A DNA stretch of 64,000 nucleotides, taken from Natranaeroarchaeum sp042663585. Lineage in GTDB: Archaea; Halobacteriota; Halobacteria; Halobacteriales; Natronoarchaeaceae. Positions 26,662-35,090 of this stretch are shown piece after piece. The position numbers and the translations under genes are program-made. The DNA is taken from NCBI RefSeq assembly GCF_042663585.1, contig NZ_JBHTAN010000006.1:806001-870000 (forward strand), given 5' to 3'. Numbering within the stretch: position 1 is the first letter of the stretch; each line of letters begins with the position of its first letter. The notes beneath the pieces were generated by a model that worked only from the letters and a program-made list of their open reading frames with translations, made no database searches and was not told the DNA's origin.

Positions 26662-27588
26662 ATGCAAACCGACGCCAGCCTTCTCGACGCGCCCTCCATC
26701 GAGTCGACAATGCGAACGGTCAACGGGGTCGACCTCCACGTCGTGACGGCCGGCGACCCCGATGACCCGCTCGTCGTTCTCCTCCACGGGTTTCCGGACT
26801 TCTGGTACGGCTGGCGGGACCAGATCGAACCGCTGGTCGACGCTGGCTATCGCGTTCTCGTCCCCGACCAGCGGGGCTACAACCTGAGCGACTCACCCGA
26901 GGGCACCGACGCCTACCGGATCGAGGCGCTGACCGGCGACATCCGGGCGCTCATCGAGACCGAGGGCCGCGACTCCGCCCACGTTATCGGCCACGACTGG
27001 GGCGCAATCGTCGCGTGGGAGCTAGCCATCGATAGCGAGGTCGTCGACCGTCTCGGAATCATCAACGTCCCGCATCCGAGAGCGTTCCAGGAGGCACTCC
27101 GGTCGAGCGCCGAACAGCTCCGGCGGAGCTGGTACGTCTTCTTCTTTCAGATCCCGCGGATCCCGGAGTGGGCGCTCGGTCGCGACGACTACCGGGGTCT
27201 CGGTGACGCCCTGCTGGAAAGTGGCTCGCCAGCGGCCTTCTCCGACATCGATATCGAGCGCTATCGGGCAAGCTGGGCGGCGGCAGACTCGCTATCGGGA
27301 CTTATAAACTGGTACCGCGCGGCCGGGCTTCACCCGACCGACCTGTTGCTCGGAGACTCGTCAGAAAGGGCTGAGGGCACTGGCCACTCCCAGGACGAAG
27401 CGATAGACCACCCGACGCTCATCGTCTGGGGCGAGGAAGACACCGCACTGATCCCAGACCTCGCGCCGATGAGCCTGCAGTACTGTCAGAACGGCCGCGT
27501 CGAGCGGTTCCCCGACGCGACCCACTGGGTCCATCAGGAGGAGTCGGAGGCGGTGACGGAGCTACTGCTGGAGCATCTGTCGGAATAA
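26662..27588 (+). CDS. Alpha/beta-hydrolase, epoxide-hydrolase-like
   Basis: 308 residues. The oxyanion motif HGFPDFWYGW is at 42-51, and the nucleophile elbow VIGHDWGAIVAW has Asp112, as in epoxide hydrolases and haloalkane dehalogenases rather than a Ser. The catalytic His is in FPDATHWVHQEE, and WGEEDTAL carries the acid. The epoxide-hydrolase family is the best match; dehalogenase is an alternative. The ATG at 26662 has a GATTTTACTG BoxA about 28 bases upstream; the open frame before it crosses the divergent gene. Confidence 0.85.
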   Translation: MQTDASLLDAPSIESTMRTVNGVDLHVVTAGDPDDPLVVLLHGFPDFWYGWRDQIEPLVDAGYRVLVPDQRGYNLSDSPEGTDAYRIEALTGDIRALIETEGRDSAHVIGHDWGAIVAWELAIDSEVVDRLGIINVPHPRAFQEALRSSAEQLRRSWYVFFFQIPRIPEWALGRDDYRGLGDALLESGSPAAFSDIDIERYRASWAAADSLSGLINWYRAAGLHPTDLLLGDSSERAEGTGHSQDEAIDHPTLIVWGEEDTALIPDLAPMSLQYCQNGRVERFPDATHWVHQEESEAVTELLLEHLSE

Positions 27589-27609
27589 CGGAAAACGGAT
27601 CGCCGGGTC

Positions 27610-27873
27610 CTACTCGTCGTCGCTATCGCCGCCACGGAGCTTTCGCAGCGTGACGAAGGCGATACCGGCGCTCAGGGCGACGCCGGCACCCTTTATTAGC
27701 GTTCCGAGCCGCGAGCCGCTCGATTCGGCGTCTTCGTCCTCCGTCTCTTCGTCTTCGGTCGCTTCCTCCTCCGTCTCGGTCTCTTCGGCCTCTGTTTCGG
27801 TCGCTTCCGCTTCGGCTTCGTTGGTTTCGGTACCGTCCAGCAGCGACGGTGGGCGTAGCTTTTTGAGCGCCAT
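27610..27873 (-). CDS. Acidic 87-residue protein with a C-terminal membrane helix
   Basis: The order is a short basic start (MALKKLRPP), a Glu/Thr-rich low-complexity stretch (about 15-50, mostly E and T), a membrane helix (about 57-76, LIKGAGVALSAGIAFVTL) and a charged tail. The low-complexity part is probably disordered and spans cytosolic space. A CTTTATAC BoxA about 27 bases upstream supports the start at 27873. It is downstream of a winged-helix gene on the same strand, separated by about 50 bases. Function unknown. Confidence 0.65.
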   Translation of the reverse strand: MALKKLRPPSLLDGTETNEAEAEATETEAEETETEEEATEDEETEDEDAESSGSRLGTLIKGAGVALSAGIAFVTLRKLRGGDSDDE

Positions 27874-27897
27874 ACTAGTCGGTAGAGCAGGGGTGAG

Positions 27898-27903
27898 TAT
27901 AAA
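27898..27903 (-). promoter_or_regulatory. BoxA of the acidic membrane protein gene
   Basis: TTTATA on the minus strand, centred about 27 bases before the ATG at 27873. Confidence 0.6.
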
Positions 27904-27923
27904 GATACGAACCGTGACCGGGC

Positions 27924-28274
27924 TTACTCCTCGTACGCGAGGTTCATCATCCACTGCGAGAAGGCGTCGCTCTGGGGATCGATCTCTTCCTCGCCGATAA
28001 ACGGTGAGAGCATGTCGCCAGCCATCAGCAGGGAGAAGTCCAGATCCATCGCTGTCGGGGAGACGTAGTAGGTGTTGTGGCCCTGATACACCGTCTCTTC
28101 GCGGTCGACGAGGTCCTTTTCGGCGAGGGAGTCGACGATCCGGCTCCCCTGCCGCGACGAGATGTCGAGTTCCTTCCAGAGTTCGCTCTGGTGAATCCCT
28201 CCCGTCTCGCGGACTAGTTCGAGCCCGGCGTGCTCTTCCTCCGTGAGCTCCTCTTCTGCAGCCGAGATGCTCAT
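27924..28274 (-). CDS. Winged-helix DNA-binding protein
   Basis: 116 residues. Residues 12-65 form a winged helix (LELVRETGGIHQSELWKELDISSRQGSRIVDSLAEKDLVDRE), followed by TVYQGHNTYYVSP as the wing and a C-terminal tail (FSLLMAGDMLSPFIGEEEIDPQSDAFSQWMMNLAYEE) that may mediate dimerisation. It resembles haloarchaeal MarR/Lrp-like regulators of unknown targets. The start at 28274 is chosen to match the family's MSIS-like beginning. The small membrane gene downstream has its own BoxA. Confidence 0.75.
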   Translation of the reverse strand: MSISAAEEELTEEEHAGLELVRETGGIHQSELWKELDISSRQGSRIVDSLAEKDLVDREETVYQGHNTYYVSPTAMDLDFSLLMAGDMLSPFIGEEEIDPQSDAFSQWMMNLAYEE

Positions 28275-28376
28275 CGATATCGCCCCCACGTCGCGGAGAG
28301 ATCTGACGGCATGATCATATATGCAATACTGAGAGCAACGGGCTTAAAATTGGCCTTCCTGCCGTCGCAGACGTCC

Positions 28377-29672
28377 CTAGATCCAGCCCATGAGCGTTGC
28401 GCCCAGAAGCGCCACCCACAGCGTGCCGCCAACGACGAGCCAGTCGTTCGGTAGGGCCTCGTTCGCCTGTCTGGTCGCCCGGTCAGTCGAACCGATGGCG
28501 ATCAGTCCCAGTGCGAGCACGATACCCGCCCGCTGGAGGACGATTCCGATGGGCATCACGGCTACCGATAGCGCCATCAGATCCAGTACCACGGCCGTCG
28601 ACAGCGCGCCGGCGGCGACGACGCCGGCGTCCATCCGTCTGGTCATGCGGCGTGCGATCAGATACGTCACGAGCGGAATCCCCACCGCGATAAACGGGTA
28701 CAGGAGCCCAGCGATGTTGTGCATCGTGAGCGCGGGGACGTGCCGTTCCAGCAGTATCCCACCGACCCGAACGCCGAAGTACAGCCCGACGATTCCGCCG
28801 AACAGCAGGATGTGATTCAACGTCAGGCGGTTGTACGCGGCGCGGAGACGCCGCCTGTCGACGTAACTCAAGCTCTGCCAGAGCCGCCTGACACTGTCTC
28901 GGAGGCGCTGGCGGCTGATCGCCCCGATCATGAACAGGGGGAACATCCACGCGAACTCGACGACGGTCATCCAGCCATCGTTGTCGTAGGGTTCGTCGTT
29001 TCCAACGTACATTCGCCAGACTTCGTCGGTGAACGGCTGGTTCCTGAAGTCGAGTTCGACCTGCCGCTGAGCTTCGTCGTTACCGTGGACCGCGTGGCGA
29101 AGCGTGAACCAGTCGAAGTGCTCGTTGTGGGCCTGCATGATCACCCACTCGTCGTTGGGGTGGGGTGCCTCGTACATCCGGATGTGATACCGATGGCCGT
29201 AGTAATCGCCGAAGTGGATCTGGGCGGACTCGGTGACGAACTCGCCATCGTCATTGCTGTTCGTGTCGTCGACGAACGCGTACCGTGTTGCACCGCCCGC
29301 TTCGTCCCACTCCATCGAGGTGCCGCCGGCCGTGTCGAGTTCGATCTGTTCGGCGGAGAGTTCCTCGGGCCCGACTTCCTGTTCCTCTCCCTGAGTCACG
29401 TTCCAGTCACCGGTTTCGGTCATCCGCTGTAGCGTAGTGTCGAGGTCAGCGCGGACGACGACGTTGACCGAACTCCCCTTTTTGTGTTGCTTCGTCGAAC
29501 TCAGATACGGCGAAAAGGCACTCTCACTGCCCTCTAGCTGGACCATGTTGCGTTCGGTGTCGTCCTCGGGAGCGACGAGATCCGTAGTCGGTGGTGCAAC
29601 AAGCGACATTGCCGTCGAGACCCCCACAGCGATCACGAGAATTGCCAGAACGATACTGACTGTCCGTCTCAC
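28377..29672 (-). CDS. Membrane protein with a large outer domain and C-terminal helix bundle (LssY_C-like)
   Basis: 431 residues. An N-terminal helix (TVSIVLAILVIAVGVSTAM) is followed by a soluble domain of about 190 residues containing VNVVVRADLDTTLQRMTETGDWNV, YYGHRYHIRMYEAPHP and HFDWFTLRHAVHG, and then by about six membrane helices. The soluble pattern recalls the C-terminal domain of LssY phosphatase-family proteins, but I am not certain. Location is the cytoplasmic membrane with the domain probably outside. Function unknown; no operon partner is evident. Confidence 0.6.
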   Translation of the reverse strand: MRRTVSIVLAILVIAVGVSTAMSLVAPPTTDLVAPEDDTERNMVQLEGSESAFSPYLSSTKQHKKGSSVNVVVRADLDTTLQRMTETGDWNVTQGEEQEVGPEELSAEQIELDTAGGTSMEWDEAGGATRYAFVDDTNSNDDGEFVTESAQIHFGDYYGHRYHIRMYEAPHPNDEWVIMQAHNEHFDWFTLRHAVHGNDEAQRQVELDFRNQPFTDEVWRMYVGNDEPYDNDGWMTVVEFAWMFPLFMIGAISRQRLRDSVRRLWQSLSYVDRRRLRAAYNRLTLNHILLFGGIVGLYFGVRVGGILLERHVPALTMHNIAGLLYPFIAVGIPLVTYLIARRMTRRMDAGVVAAGALSTAVVLDLMALSVAVMPIGIVLQRAGIVLALGLIAIGSTDRATRQANEALPNDWLVVGGTLWVALLGATLMGWI

Positions 29673-29720
29673 TGGATATCCATACTGCGTAGCCTGAGTT
29701 ATATTTACTGGGCGAGAGGA

Positions 29721-30164
29721 TCAGTCGTTTCTGGCATCGGACTCCAGCGCCTCTGCTCGCAGTCGTTCGCCCCGTTCCGACTCGATGGAAAGATCCGGAA
29801 CCTCCACCGGCGATCCGTCGTCCAGCGCGACGAAGACGAACGCTGATTCGGTCGTCTGCTCCTGGACGCCGGTTCGGGGGTTCTCCCGGAACGTCCGGAG
29901 ACGAACGCGGACGCTCGTCCGGCCGGCCTCGTAGACGTACGCTTCTACGAGGACGTTGTCGCCGATCGGGATCGGTCGCTGGAAGTCGAGTTCGTCCACG
30001 TTTGCGGTGACACAGGAGTGGCCGGCGAACCGCATCGCCGACATCGCGCCGACCTCGTCCATCCACTTCATCACGTTCCCTCCATGTGCGGTCTCGTAGT
30101 TGTTGGCGTGGTTCGGCTGTACGCGGTACCGGTTCTCGATGTGAGTCTCCAGAAGGCTCGGCAT
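29721..30164 (-). CDS. Acyl-CoA thioesterase (hotdog fold)
   Basis: 147 residues of the BACH/YciA-type hotdog family: NHANNYETAHGGNVMKWMDEVGAMSAMRFAG is the helix with the conserved Asn/Asp, followed by VTANVDELDFQRPIPIGDNV. It hydrolyses acyl-CoA to free acid and CoA. Acyl-CoA chain length is unknown. The start at 30164 gives the family-typical N-terminus; the longer frame would cross the divergent methyltransferase promoter. Confidence 0.88.
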   Translation of the reverse strand: MPSLLETHIENRYRVQPNHANNYETAHGGNVMKWMDEVGAMSAMRFAGHSCVTANVDELDFQRPIPIGDNVLVEAYVYEAGRTSVRVRLRTFRENPRTGVQEQTTESAFVFVALDDGSPVEVPDLSIESERGERLRAEALESDARND

Positions 30165-30255
30165 GACATGTCGTAGACGGCGGGGACCCAAGAGTCCGCG
30201 GGATCTGACAGCACCGATCACGCCTCTTTTTGCCGGCCGGGGGACAAGTATCGCT

Positions 30256-30831
30256 ATGTCCGGATCGAGCGACGTTCGGTATTTCGACCTGTTTGCGAGG
30301 TTCTATGACCTGTTTATGCCGGATGCGGACCCGGCGGTGTTACGGCGAGGACTCGATCTCGGTACCCGGGAGATCGAGATCGGTTTAGATGTCGGCGGCG
30401 GGACCGGTCGTGCGGCACGTGCGCTGCCCGGCGTGAACTGGACAGTCGTCGACGCGTCCGCCGATATGCTCGCACAGGCCGCAGAACGCGACATTCCGGG
30501 CATCCGCGGTGACGCCGTACGGCTTCCGGTCGCGGACGAGTCCGTCGACGCGGTGACGATCGTCGACGCTTTACACCATATCGGTCGGCCGAGAGAGGCT
30601 ATCGCGGAGGCGGCACGCGTCCTCGCACCGGGCGGGGTGCTGGTGATCCGCGATTTCGATCCGAACACCGTCCTCGGGCGGTTGCTCGTGGCGGGCGAAC
30701 ATCTGATCGGCTTCGAGTCGACCTTCTTCGGCGCCGACGAACTCGCAGGGATTCTCGGCGACGCTGGCCTGTCGCCGACCGTTCCCGAACGTGGCTTCGA
30801 CTACACGGCTGTCGGCGTCAAGCCCGATTGA
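30256..30831 (+). CDS. SAM-dependent methyltransferase (class I)
   Basis: 191 residues of the Methyltransf_11/UbiE-like fold. Motif I is LDVGGGTGRAARAL near 42-55, motif II is WTVVDASADML, motif III region GDAVRLPVADESVDAVTIVDALHHI, and motif post-I PGGVLVIRDFDP. Methylates a small molecule or lipid; the substrate cannot be read from sequence. The N-terminal RYFDLFARFYDLFMP is a common lid in archaeal quinone- or lipid-type methyltransferases. Confidence 0.85.
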   Translation: MSGSSDVRYFDLFARFYDLFMPDADPAVLRRGLDLGTREIEIGLDVGGGTGRAARALPGVNWTVVDASADMLAQAAERDIPGIRGDAVRLPVADESVDAVTIVDALHHIGRPREAIAEAARVLAPGGVLVIRDFDPNTVLGRLLVAGEHLIGFESTFFGADELAGILGDAGLSPTVPERGFDYTAVGVKPD

Positions 30832-30916
30832 GCGGCGCGGTCGACGCCTCTCCAGCACCCGATCTGGCCCGCTCTGATTCCAGTACGTCCTTATTCGTCG
30901 AGCCAAAAGTCCGAGT

Positions 30917-31336
30917 ATGTCCACGCTCTCCGCACGCCTCCCGCTCGGTGACTCGAGACGGCTAGGCGTACTCACCGGCGACCTGCTCGCAGTGATCGGT
31001 ATCGTCTCGGTCGGCCTGTACCAGCACCACGGGGCGGCCGGCTTTGCTAGCCCGCTGTCGGCGGCCGAGACGATCACCCCATTCGTCGTCGGGTGGCTCC
31101 TCTGTGCGGGCCTCGCCGGTCTGTACGGAACCGAAGTACTGACCGATCTCGGGACGGCGGCCCGACTGAGCGCGGTGGCCTCTTTCGCTGCGGTCAACAT
31201 CGCCCTCGTCCTGCGCGCGTCGCCGCTGTTCGAGGGGAGCGCCACGTGGCCGTTCAATCTCGTGATGACTCTGACCGTCCTCGCCGTTGTCGTGCCGTGG
31301 CGACTCGTCGTTGCCCGCTTCTGGGCGGGTCGATGA
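30917..31336 (+). CDS. DUF3054 membrane protein
   Basis: 139 residues with four helices (about 16-35, 53-70, 80-98 and 108-130). The first helix LGVLTGDLLAVIGIVSVGLYQHHG, the turn ETITPFVVGWLLCAGLAGLY and the final RLVVARFWAGR match the DUF3054 family, whose function is unknown. It follows the methyltransferase by about 85 bases on the same strand. Confidence 0.82.
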   Translation: MSTLSARLPLGDSRRLGVLTGDLLAVIGIVSVGLYQHHGAAGFASPLSAAETITPFVVGWLLCAGLAGLYGTEVLTDLGTAARLSAVASFAAVNIALVLRASPLFEGSATWPFNLVMTLTVLAVVVPWRLVVARFWAGR

Positions 31337-31430
31337 CCGCTGACTGAACGGTACTGCTCGCCCGACGCCGGGCAACCCGCGGGGTCGACCGCCAGTGGAC
31401 TCTTCTCGGATGCGCTCGTAGACATCGCGT

Positions 31431-32429
31431 ATGACGCAGGCACTGTTTCTCTCCAGTAGTGACGTGGATGGCTTGGCAAGTCCGGACGAGTTCGTCGAGG
31501 CGGTCCGCGAGGGCTATCGACAGCACGGCGAGGGCGCTCCGGCCCGCCCCCGGACCAGACTGTTGCGCGGCGATCCGCCGGGGATGCTCACCGATTACGC
31601 GGCCGTCCTTCCGGAGACCGGCGTGATGGGTGGGTACATGTACGCCGCAGGTTTCGGCGAGCAGGACGCGTGGTTCATGACCCCGCTGTTCGACGCCGAG
31701 AGCGGGGAACCGCTCGCCATACTCGACGGCGCGAGCATGAACCCGTTCAAGACCGGGGCGACCGGTGCGGTCGGCGTCGACGCGCTCGCCCGGGACGACG
31801 CCGAGACGCTCGCAGTCATCGGGAGCGGGGCACAGGCGCGTGGACAACTTCGCGCGACGGCCACGGTCCGTGATTTCAAGCGCGTCGACGTGTTCTCGCC
31901 GACGCGCGAGCACCGCGAGTCGTTCGCCACCGAGATGGACGACCTGCTGGAGGCCGACGTCCGGCCTGTCGAGGCGAGCGCGGCCGCCGTCGAGGGGGCC
32001 GACGTGGTGATCACAGCGACGAACGCCAGCCAGCCAGTCTTCGACGGCGACCGCCTCGAGGCAGGCACCCACGTCACCGCGATGGGCCAGTACAACGCCG
32101 AGAAGCGCGAACTCGATACGACGACAATCGAGCGGGCGACCTACGTCCCCGATCTGCGCGAGCGGATCGAGATCGACGCCGGATCGTTCATCCACGCCGT
32201 CGAGGAGGGAGTGGTCGACGAGAGCCACGTCCACGCGGAACTGGGCGAGGTCGTTGCCGGAACAGTCGAAGGGCGGAGTTCGGCCGACGAAATCACCATC
32301 TTCGACAGCGGCGGCACCGGTATCGAAACCGTCGCCGGCGGCGCGCTGGTCTACGAACGAGCGCTGGATGCGGGACTAGGGACGGAGATCGAGTTCTCGC
32401 CCGCAAGCGAGGCACTCACCGGACGCTGA
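31431..32429 (+). CDS. Ornithine cyclodeaminase / mu-crystallin family protein
   Basis: 332 residues. NAD-binding VIGSGAQARGQLRATATV is near 127-145, preceded by the substrate-side GATGAVGVDALARDD, and GADVVITATNASQPVF gives the second nucleotide strand. Members act as ornithine cyclodeaminase, alanine dehydrogenase or ketimine reductase. Archaeal alanine dehydrogenase of this family is a possibility, so naming one substrate would be unsafe. Standalone gene, convergent with the presenilin-like gene. Confidence 0.85.
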   Translation: MTQALFLSSSDVDGLASPDEFVEAVREGYRQHGEGAPARPRTRLLRGDPPGMLTDYAAVLPETGVMGGYMYAAGFGEQDAWFMTPLFDAESGEPLAILDGASMNPFKTGATGAVGVDALARDDAETLAVIGSGAQARGQLRATATVRDFKRVDVFSPTREHRESFATEMDDLLEADVRPVEASAAAVEGADVVITATNASQPVFDGDRLEAGTHVTAMGQYNAEKRELDTTTIERATYVPDLRERIEIDAGSFIHAVEEGVVDESHVHAELGEVVAGTVEGRSSADEITIFDSGGTGIETVAGGALVYERALDAGLGTEIEFSPASEALTGR

Positions 32430-32440
32430 CCCGGCCGCGT

Positions 32441-33493
32441 TCAGAAGGGGTTGAGGCCGACCGCCTGCAACAGCGTGATGCCGCTGCCGAGTGCGCCGAG
32501 CAGGTAGCCCGCGATTGCTCCGCCGTTCAGGAGCGGGAGTCCGGCGTGTGCACGCCCTTCGAGCACCATCCGGAGGAGTATCACGAGTCCGATGAGCGTC
32601 CCAACCATCGCGCCGAGGGCTGGGAGATTCATCGATATGACCGGGATATCGAACTGGGCGGCCGCCTCCGCCGGAATAAAGAACGCGGCGCTCGCGATCA
32701 GAATCGTCGGCATCACGGCGTCGCCGAGACCGATGTACAGAGCATCCCGGACGCCCTCCGGGGCCTGCTCCTCATCTCCGGTATCTGCGGATTCGTCCTC
32801 CTCAGCGTCCACGATATCGTCAGATTCGGCCTCCACGTCTCCGCCGTCTGGGGCGGTTTCGTCGGTCATCTCATCGCCCGCACCGGCCTCGCGGAACGAG
32901 TACGAGAACGTGGTCGGAATGACGAGCAGGACGGGAATCTTCTGGCCCATCACGCCGTCCGCGAGGGTGAGCATGTGCTCCGTCTTGTAGACGCTGATCG
33001 CGTCGTAGACGGCCAGCACGGCGAGGAAAACGATTGCTGGTAGGAGTCCGAAACTGATGCCGAACATCCCTGCGGCACCCGCGCCCATCAACACCCCGGC
33101 GGCGTCGATGACGTACCACTCGGGATGATAGACCAGGCCGAGGATGACGGCGAGCGCCGCCAGTATCGGCAGGAGAGCGAGCGGGACACCCGCGACGGAT
33201 CCTACTGGGACGATGGCGTTGAGCACGTACCAGGCGAGCATCCCGCTGACGCCGATGACGCCGGCGCGGATCAGCCACTCGGCCTCGTACTTGATCACGG
33301 CCAGCATCACGAGGGTGGCGACGAGGATAGCCCCGAAAAAGAGCGCGCTGTTCGCCGGGTCTGACGGGTCCTCGACGGCCTGATACTCGGCTTGCTGGAA
33401 CGGCTCGACCAGCGCGAGTGCGCCCAACTGGACGAGGACGAAGAGTGCGACCGTTCCCGCCACGGCCGCAACGAGTCGCGTACGATCGTTCAT
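32441..33493 (-). CDS. Presenilin/SPP-like A22-family intramembrane aspartyl protease
   Basis: 350 residues with about nine helices. The two catalytic aspartates are in the YD motif (LAVYDAISVYKTEHM) and the GLGD motif (YIGLGDAVMPTIL), as in presenilin and archaeal PSH. Between them is a long acidic cytosolic loop (about 40 residues rich in D and E). The third signature near the last helix reads AGLPLLN rather than PALP. It would cleave membrane proteins within the bilayer. Neighbours give no hint of substrates. Confidence 0.85.
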   Translation of the reverse strand: MNDRTRLVAAVAGTVALFVLVQLGALALVEPFQQAEYQAVEDPSDPANSALFFGAILVATLVMLAVIKYEAEWLIRAGVIGVSGMLAWYVLNAIVPVGSVAGVPLALLPILAALAVILGLVYHPEWYVIDAAGVLMGAGAAGMFGISFGLLPAIVFLAVLAVYDAISVYKTEHMLTLADGVMGQKIPVLLVIPTTFSYSFREAGAGDEMTDETAPDGGDVEAESDDIVDAEEDESADTGDEEQAPEGVRDALYIGLGDAVMPTILIASAAFFIPAEAAAQFDIPVISMNLPALGAMVGTLIGLVILLRMVLEGRAHAGLPLLNGGAIAGYLLGALGSGITLLQAVGLNPF

Positions 33494-33945
33494 ACCACCT
33501 TCTTACCGATGGGGGGTAATCGGCGTTGTGTTGTCGGTCGTTCCGTAGCTACCGCTCACCCGAGCGGCTGACACTATGAGAAACGTAGACGTTTCCCCGA
33601 GCTCCGAACCGAACTGCGTCACGTTCGCTTTTGCTCGGCTCCCGCCGTACCCGGTCGACCTGTACACTCATTGTCGGACCGTGTCCCGTAACTGGTGACG
33701 ACATCATGATCGACTCCACACGACGAACACCGTTCCGGTGTGTTCTCGGGAGACTGGCTCTGTACGAAGGTCCGGTCCCCGGTATCCTGGGAAACGACGC
33801 CCAACCAACCATCCCGGGCGTCGCCACCTTAGCCGACCGTGGATCGGTTACGATACTGGATCCTTTGTTGGAAGATACAAAATCTATTAAGAGATATATA
33901 TCAGTAATAGAAACGCATTTTATCATTGAGTAAAGTGATGGTATC
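33494..33945. other. 452-base intergenic region upstream of the phn operon
   Basis: No convincing gene. The left 350 bases are GC-rich and hold only weak frames; one minus-strand 61-codon frame (33619-33804) contains a single CxxC (ERCSSCGVDH) but lacks promoter or further metal ligands. The right 80 bases are strongly AT-rich, with a perfect 10-base palindrome GATATATATC at 33893-33902 and an ATTTTATC at 33915-33922, forming the phnD promoter region. Confidence 0.6.
33893..33902 (+). promoter_or_regulatory. Palindromic TATA element of the phnDCE promoter
   Basis: GATATATATC is self-complementary and lies about 48 bases before the phnD ATG; a second BoxA candidate, ATTTTATC, is about 28 bases before it. 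Which is used would decide whether the mRNA has a leader. Confidence 0.45.
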
Positions 33946-35064
33946 ATGGCAGATAACAGACCATCGGCGAACAGGCGAAGGTTCTTAAAAACCGCGGGAG
34001 CCGCAGGGATCCTCGGCATATCCGGATGTGTCGGAGGCGACGGTGAGAATGGCGGCGAAAACGGCGGGACTACCGGTGACACCGACGACCCGACGGAGGT
34101 CACGTGGGTAATGAATCCCGCAGAAGAGGAGATCGATATTCGGGTACAGTATCAGCCACTGTTCGAGTATCTCGAATCGGAGGCGGACGTCGAGATCGTC
34201 GAGCAGCCCACTCAGAGCTACTCCGGAACAGCACAGGAACTCCGGCGCGCGTCCGAGGGCGACCGTGTCTTTGCGGACACCTCGCCCGGCGCGGTCGCAC
34301 AGATCCCCGAGGAGATCGACGTCACGGGGCTGCGCGTTGCCTACGGGGCGGAACGGTACTTCTCGCTCATTACCACGAGAGCCGACAGCGATATCGAGGA
34401 ACTGAGCGACATCGAAGGCGAGGTCTTCGCATCCGCGGGGGCGACATCCGTCTCCGGAACACTGTTCCCCCTCCTGATGCTCAGAAACGCGGGCCTCGAT
34501 ATCGGCAACGCACCCGCTGGCTCGCCCGAGGATTTCGACCTCAGGACCTCGGACCACTCCACCGCACGCGATCAGCTTATCAACGATGACCGGATCGCTG
34601 CCGCCGGTACCGGTGCGTTCTCGACGGCAGGGCACGTCCCACAGGAGCAGTTCGACGAGATGTCACAGGAGTTCGTCGATATCTCCGCGGAGTACGATAG
34701 CGCCGGCGAGCGAGACCCCGAGCTCCAACTGCTCGCCGTTTCCGACCCGATCCCGCGGGCCCCGATCGTGAGCAACGCCGCGTGGGACGAGCCGATCAAG
34801 GACGAACTCCGACAGCTCATGATCGACGCACCGGAGGAGGCGTTCCAGCACGAGTCACAGGCCGACATCGCGGAGGCACTCAGCATTGATCCCGAACTGC
34901 TCGACATGGAAGAAGACGAACTCTCCGAGGATGAACTCGATGACGTCCAGCTCGTTCAGGACCACGAACTGTGGTTCAGCGGCGTCGTCGAGGCAAGCGT
35001 CAGCGATTTCGACCCGGTCGCGGAGCTGGGTCAGGAGCTCGGGCTGGACTGGGCCAACCTCTAG
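33946..35064 (+). CDS. phnD: Phosphonate/phosphite/phosphate ABC transporter, substrate-binding lipoprotein
   Basis: 372 residues. The N-terminus has a twin-arginine-type stretch (NRRRFLKTAG) and a lipobox ending GISGCVGG with Cys28 as the lipid anchor; a Gly/Asn/Asp-rich linker follows. The mature domain has PhnD-family segments: VQYQPLFEYLESEADVEIV, then SDIEGEVFASAGATSVSGT and an RAPIVSNAAWDEP stretch. It captures the ligand outside the cell and hands it to PhnE. First gene of a phnD-phnC-phnE operon. No C-P lyase gene is present, so the ligand could be phosphonate, phosphite or phosphate. Confidence 0.88.
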   Translation: MADNRPSANRRRFLKTAGAAGILGISGCVGGDGENGGENGGTTGDTDDPTEVTWVMNPAEEEIDIRVQYQPLFEYLESEADVEIVEQPTQSYSGTAQELRRASEGDRVFADTSPGAVAQIPEEIDVTGLRVAYGAERYFSLITTRADSDIEELSDIEGEVFASAGATSVSGTLFPLLMLRNAGLDIGNAPAGSPEDFDLRTSDHSTARDQLINDDRIAAAGTGAFSTAGHVPQEQFDEMSQEFVDISAEYDSAGERDPELQLLAVSDPIPRAPIVSNAAWDEPIKDELRQLMIDAPEEAFQHESQADIAEALSIDPELLDMEEDELSEDELDDVQLVQDHELWFSGVVEASVSDFDPVAELGQELGLDWANL

Positions 35065-35090
35065 GCGTCGGTTACTATGTATTTATTACT

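Noticed and set aside
33619..33804. 61-codon minus-strand frame with one CxxC upstream of phnD
   Set aside because: A single CxxC and no BoxA; could be a decayed zinc protein, but evidence is too thin to annotate as a gene.
33631..33933. 100-codon plus-strand frame before phnD
   Set aside because: No motif or promoter, and it runs into the AT-rich phnD promoter region.
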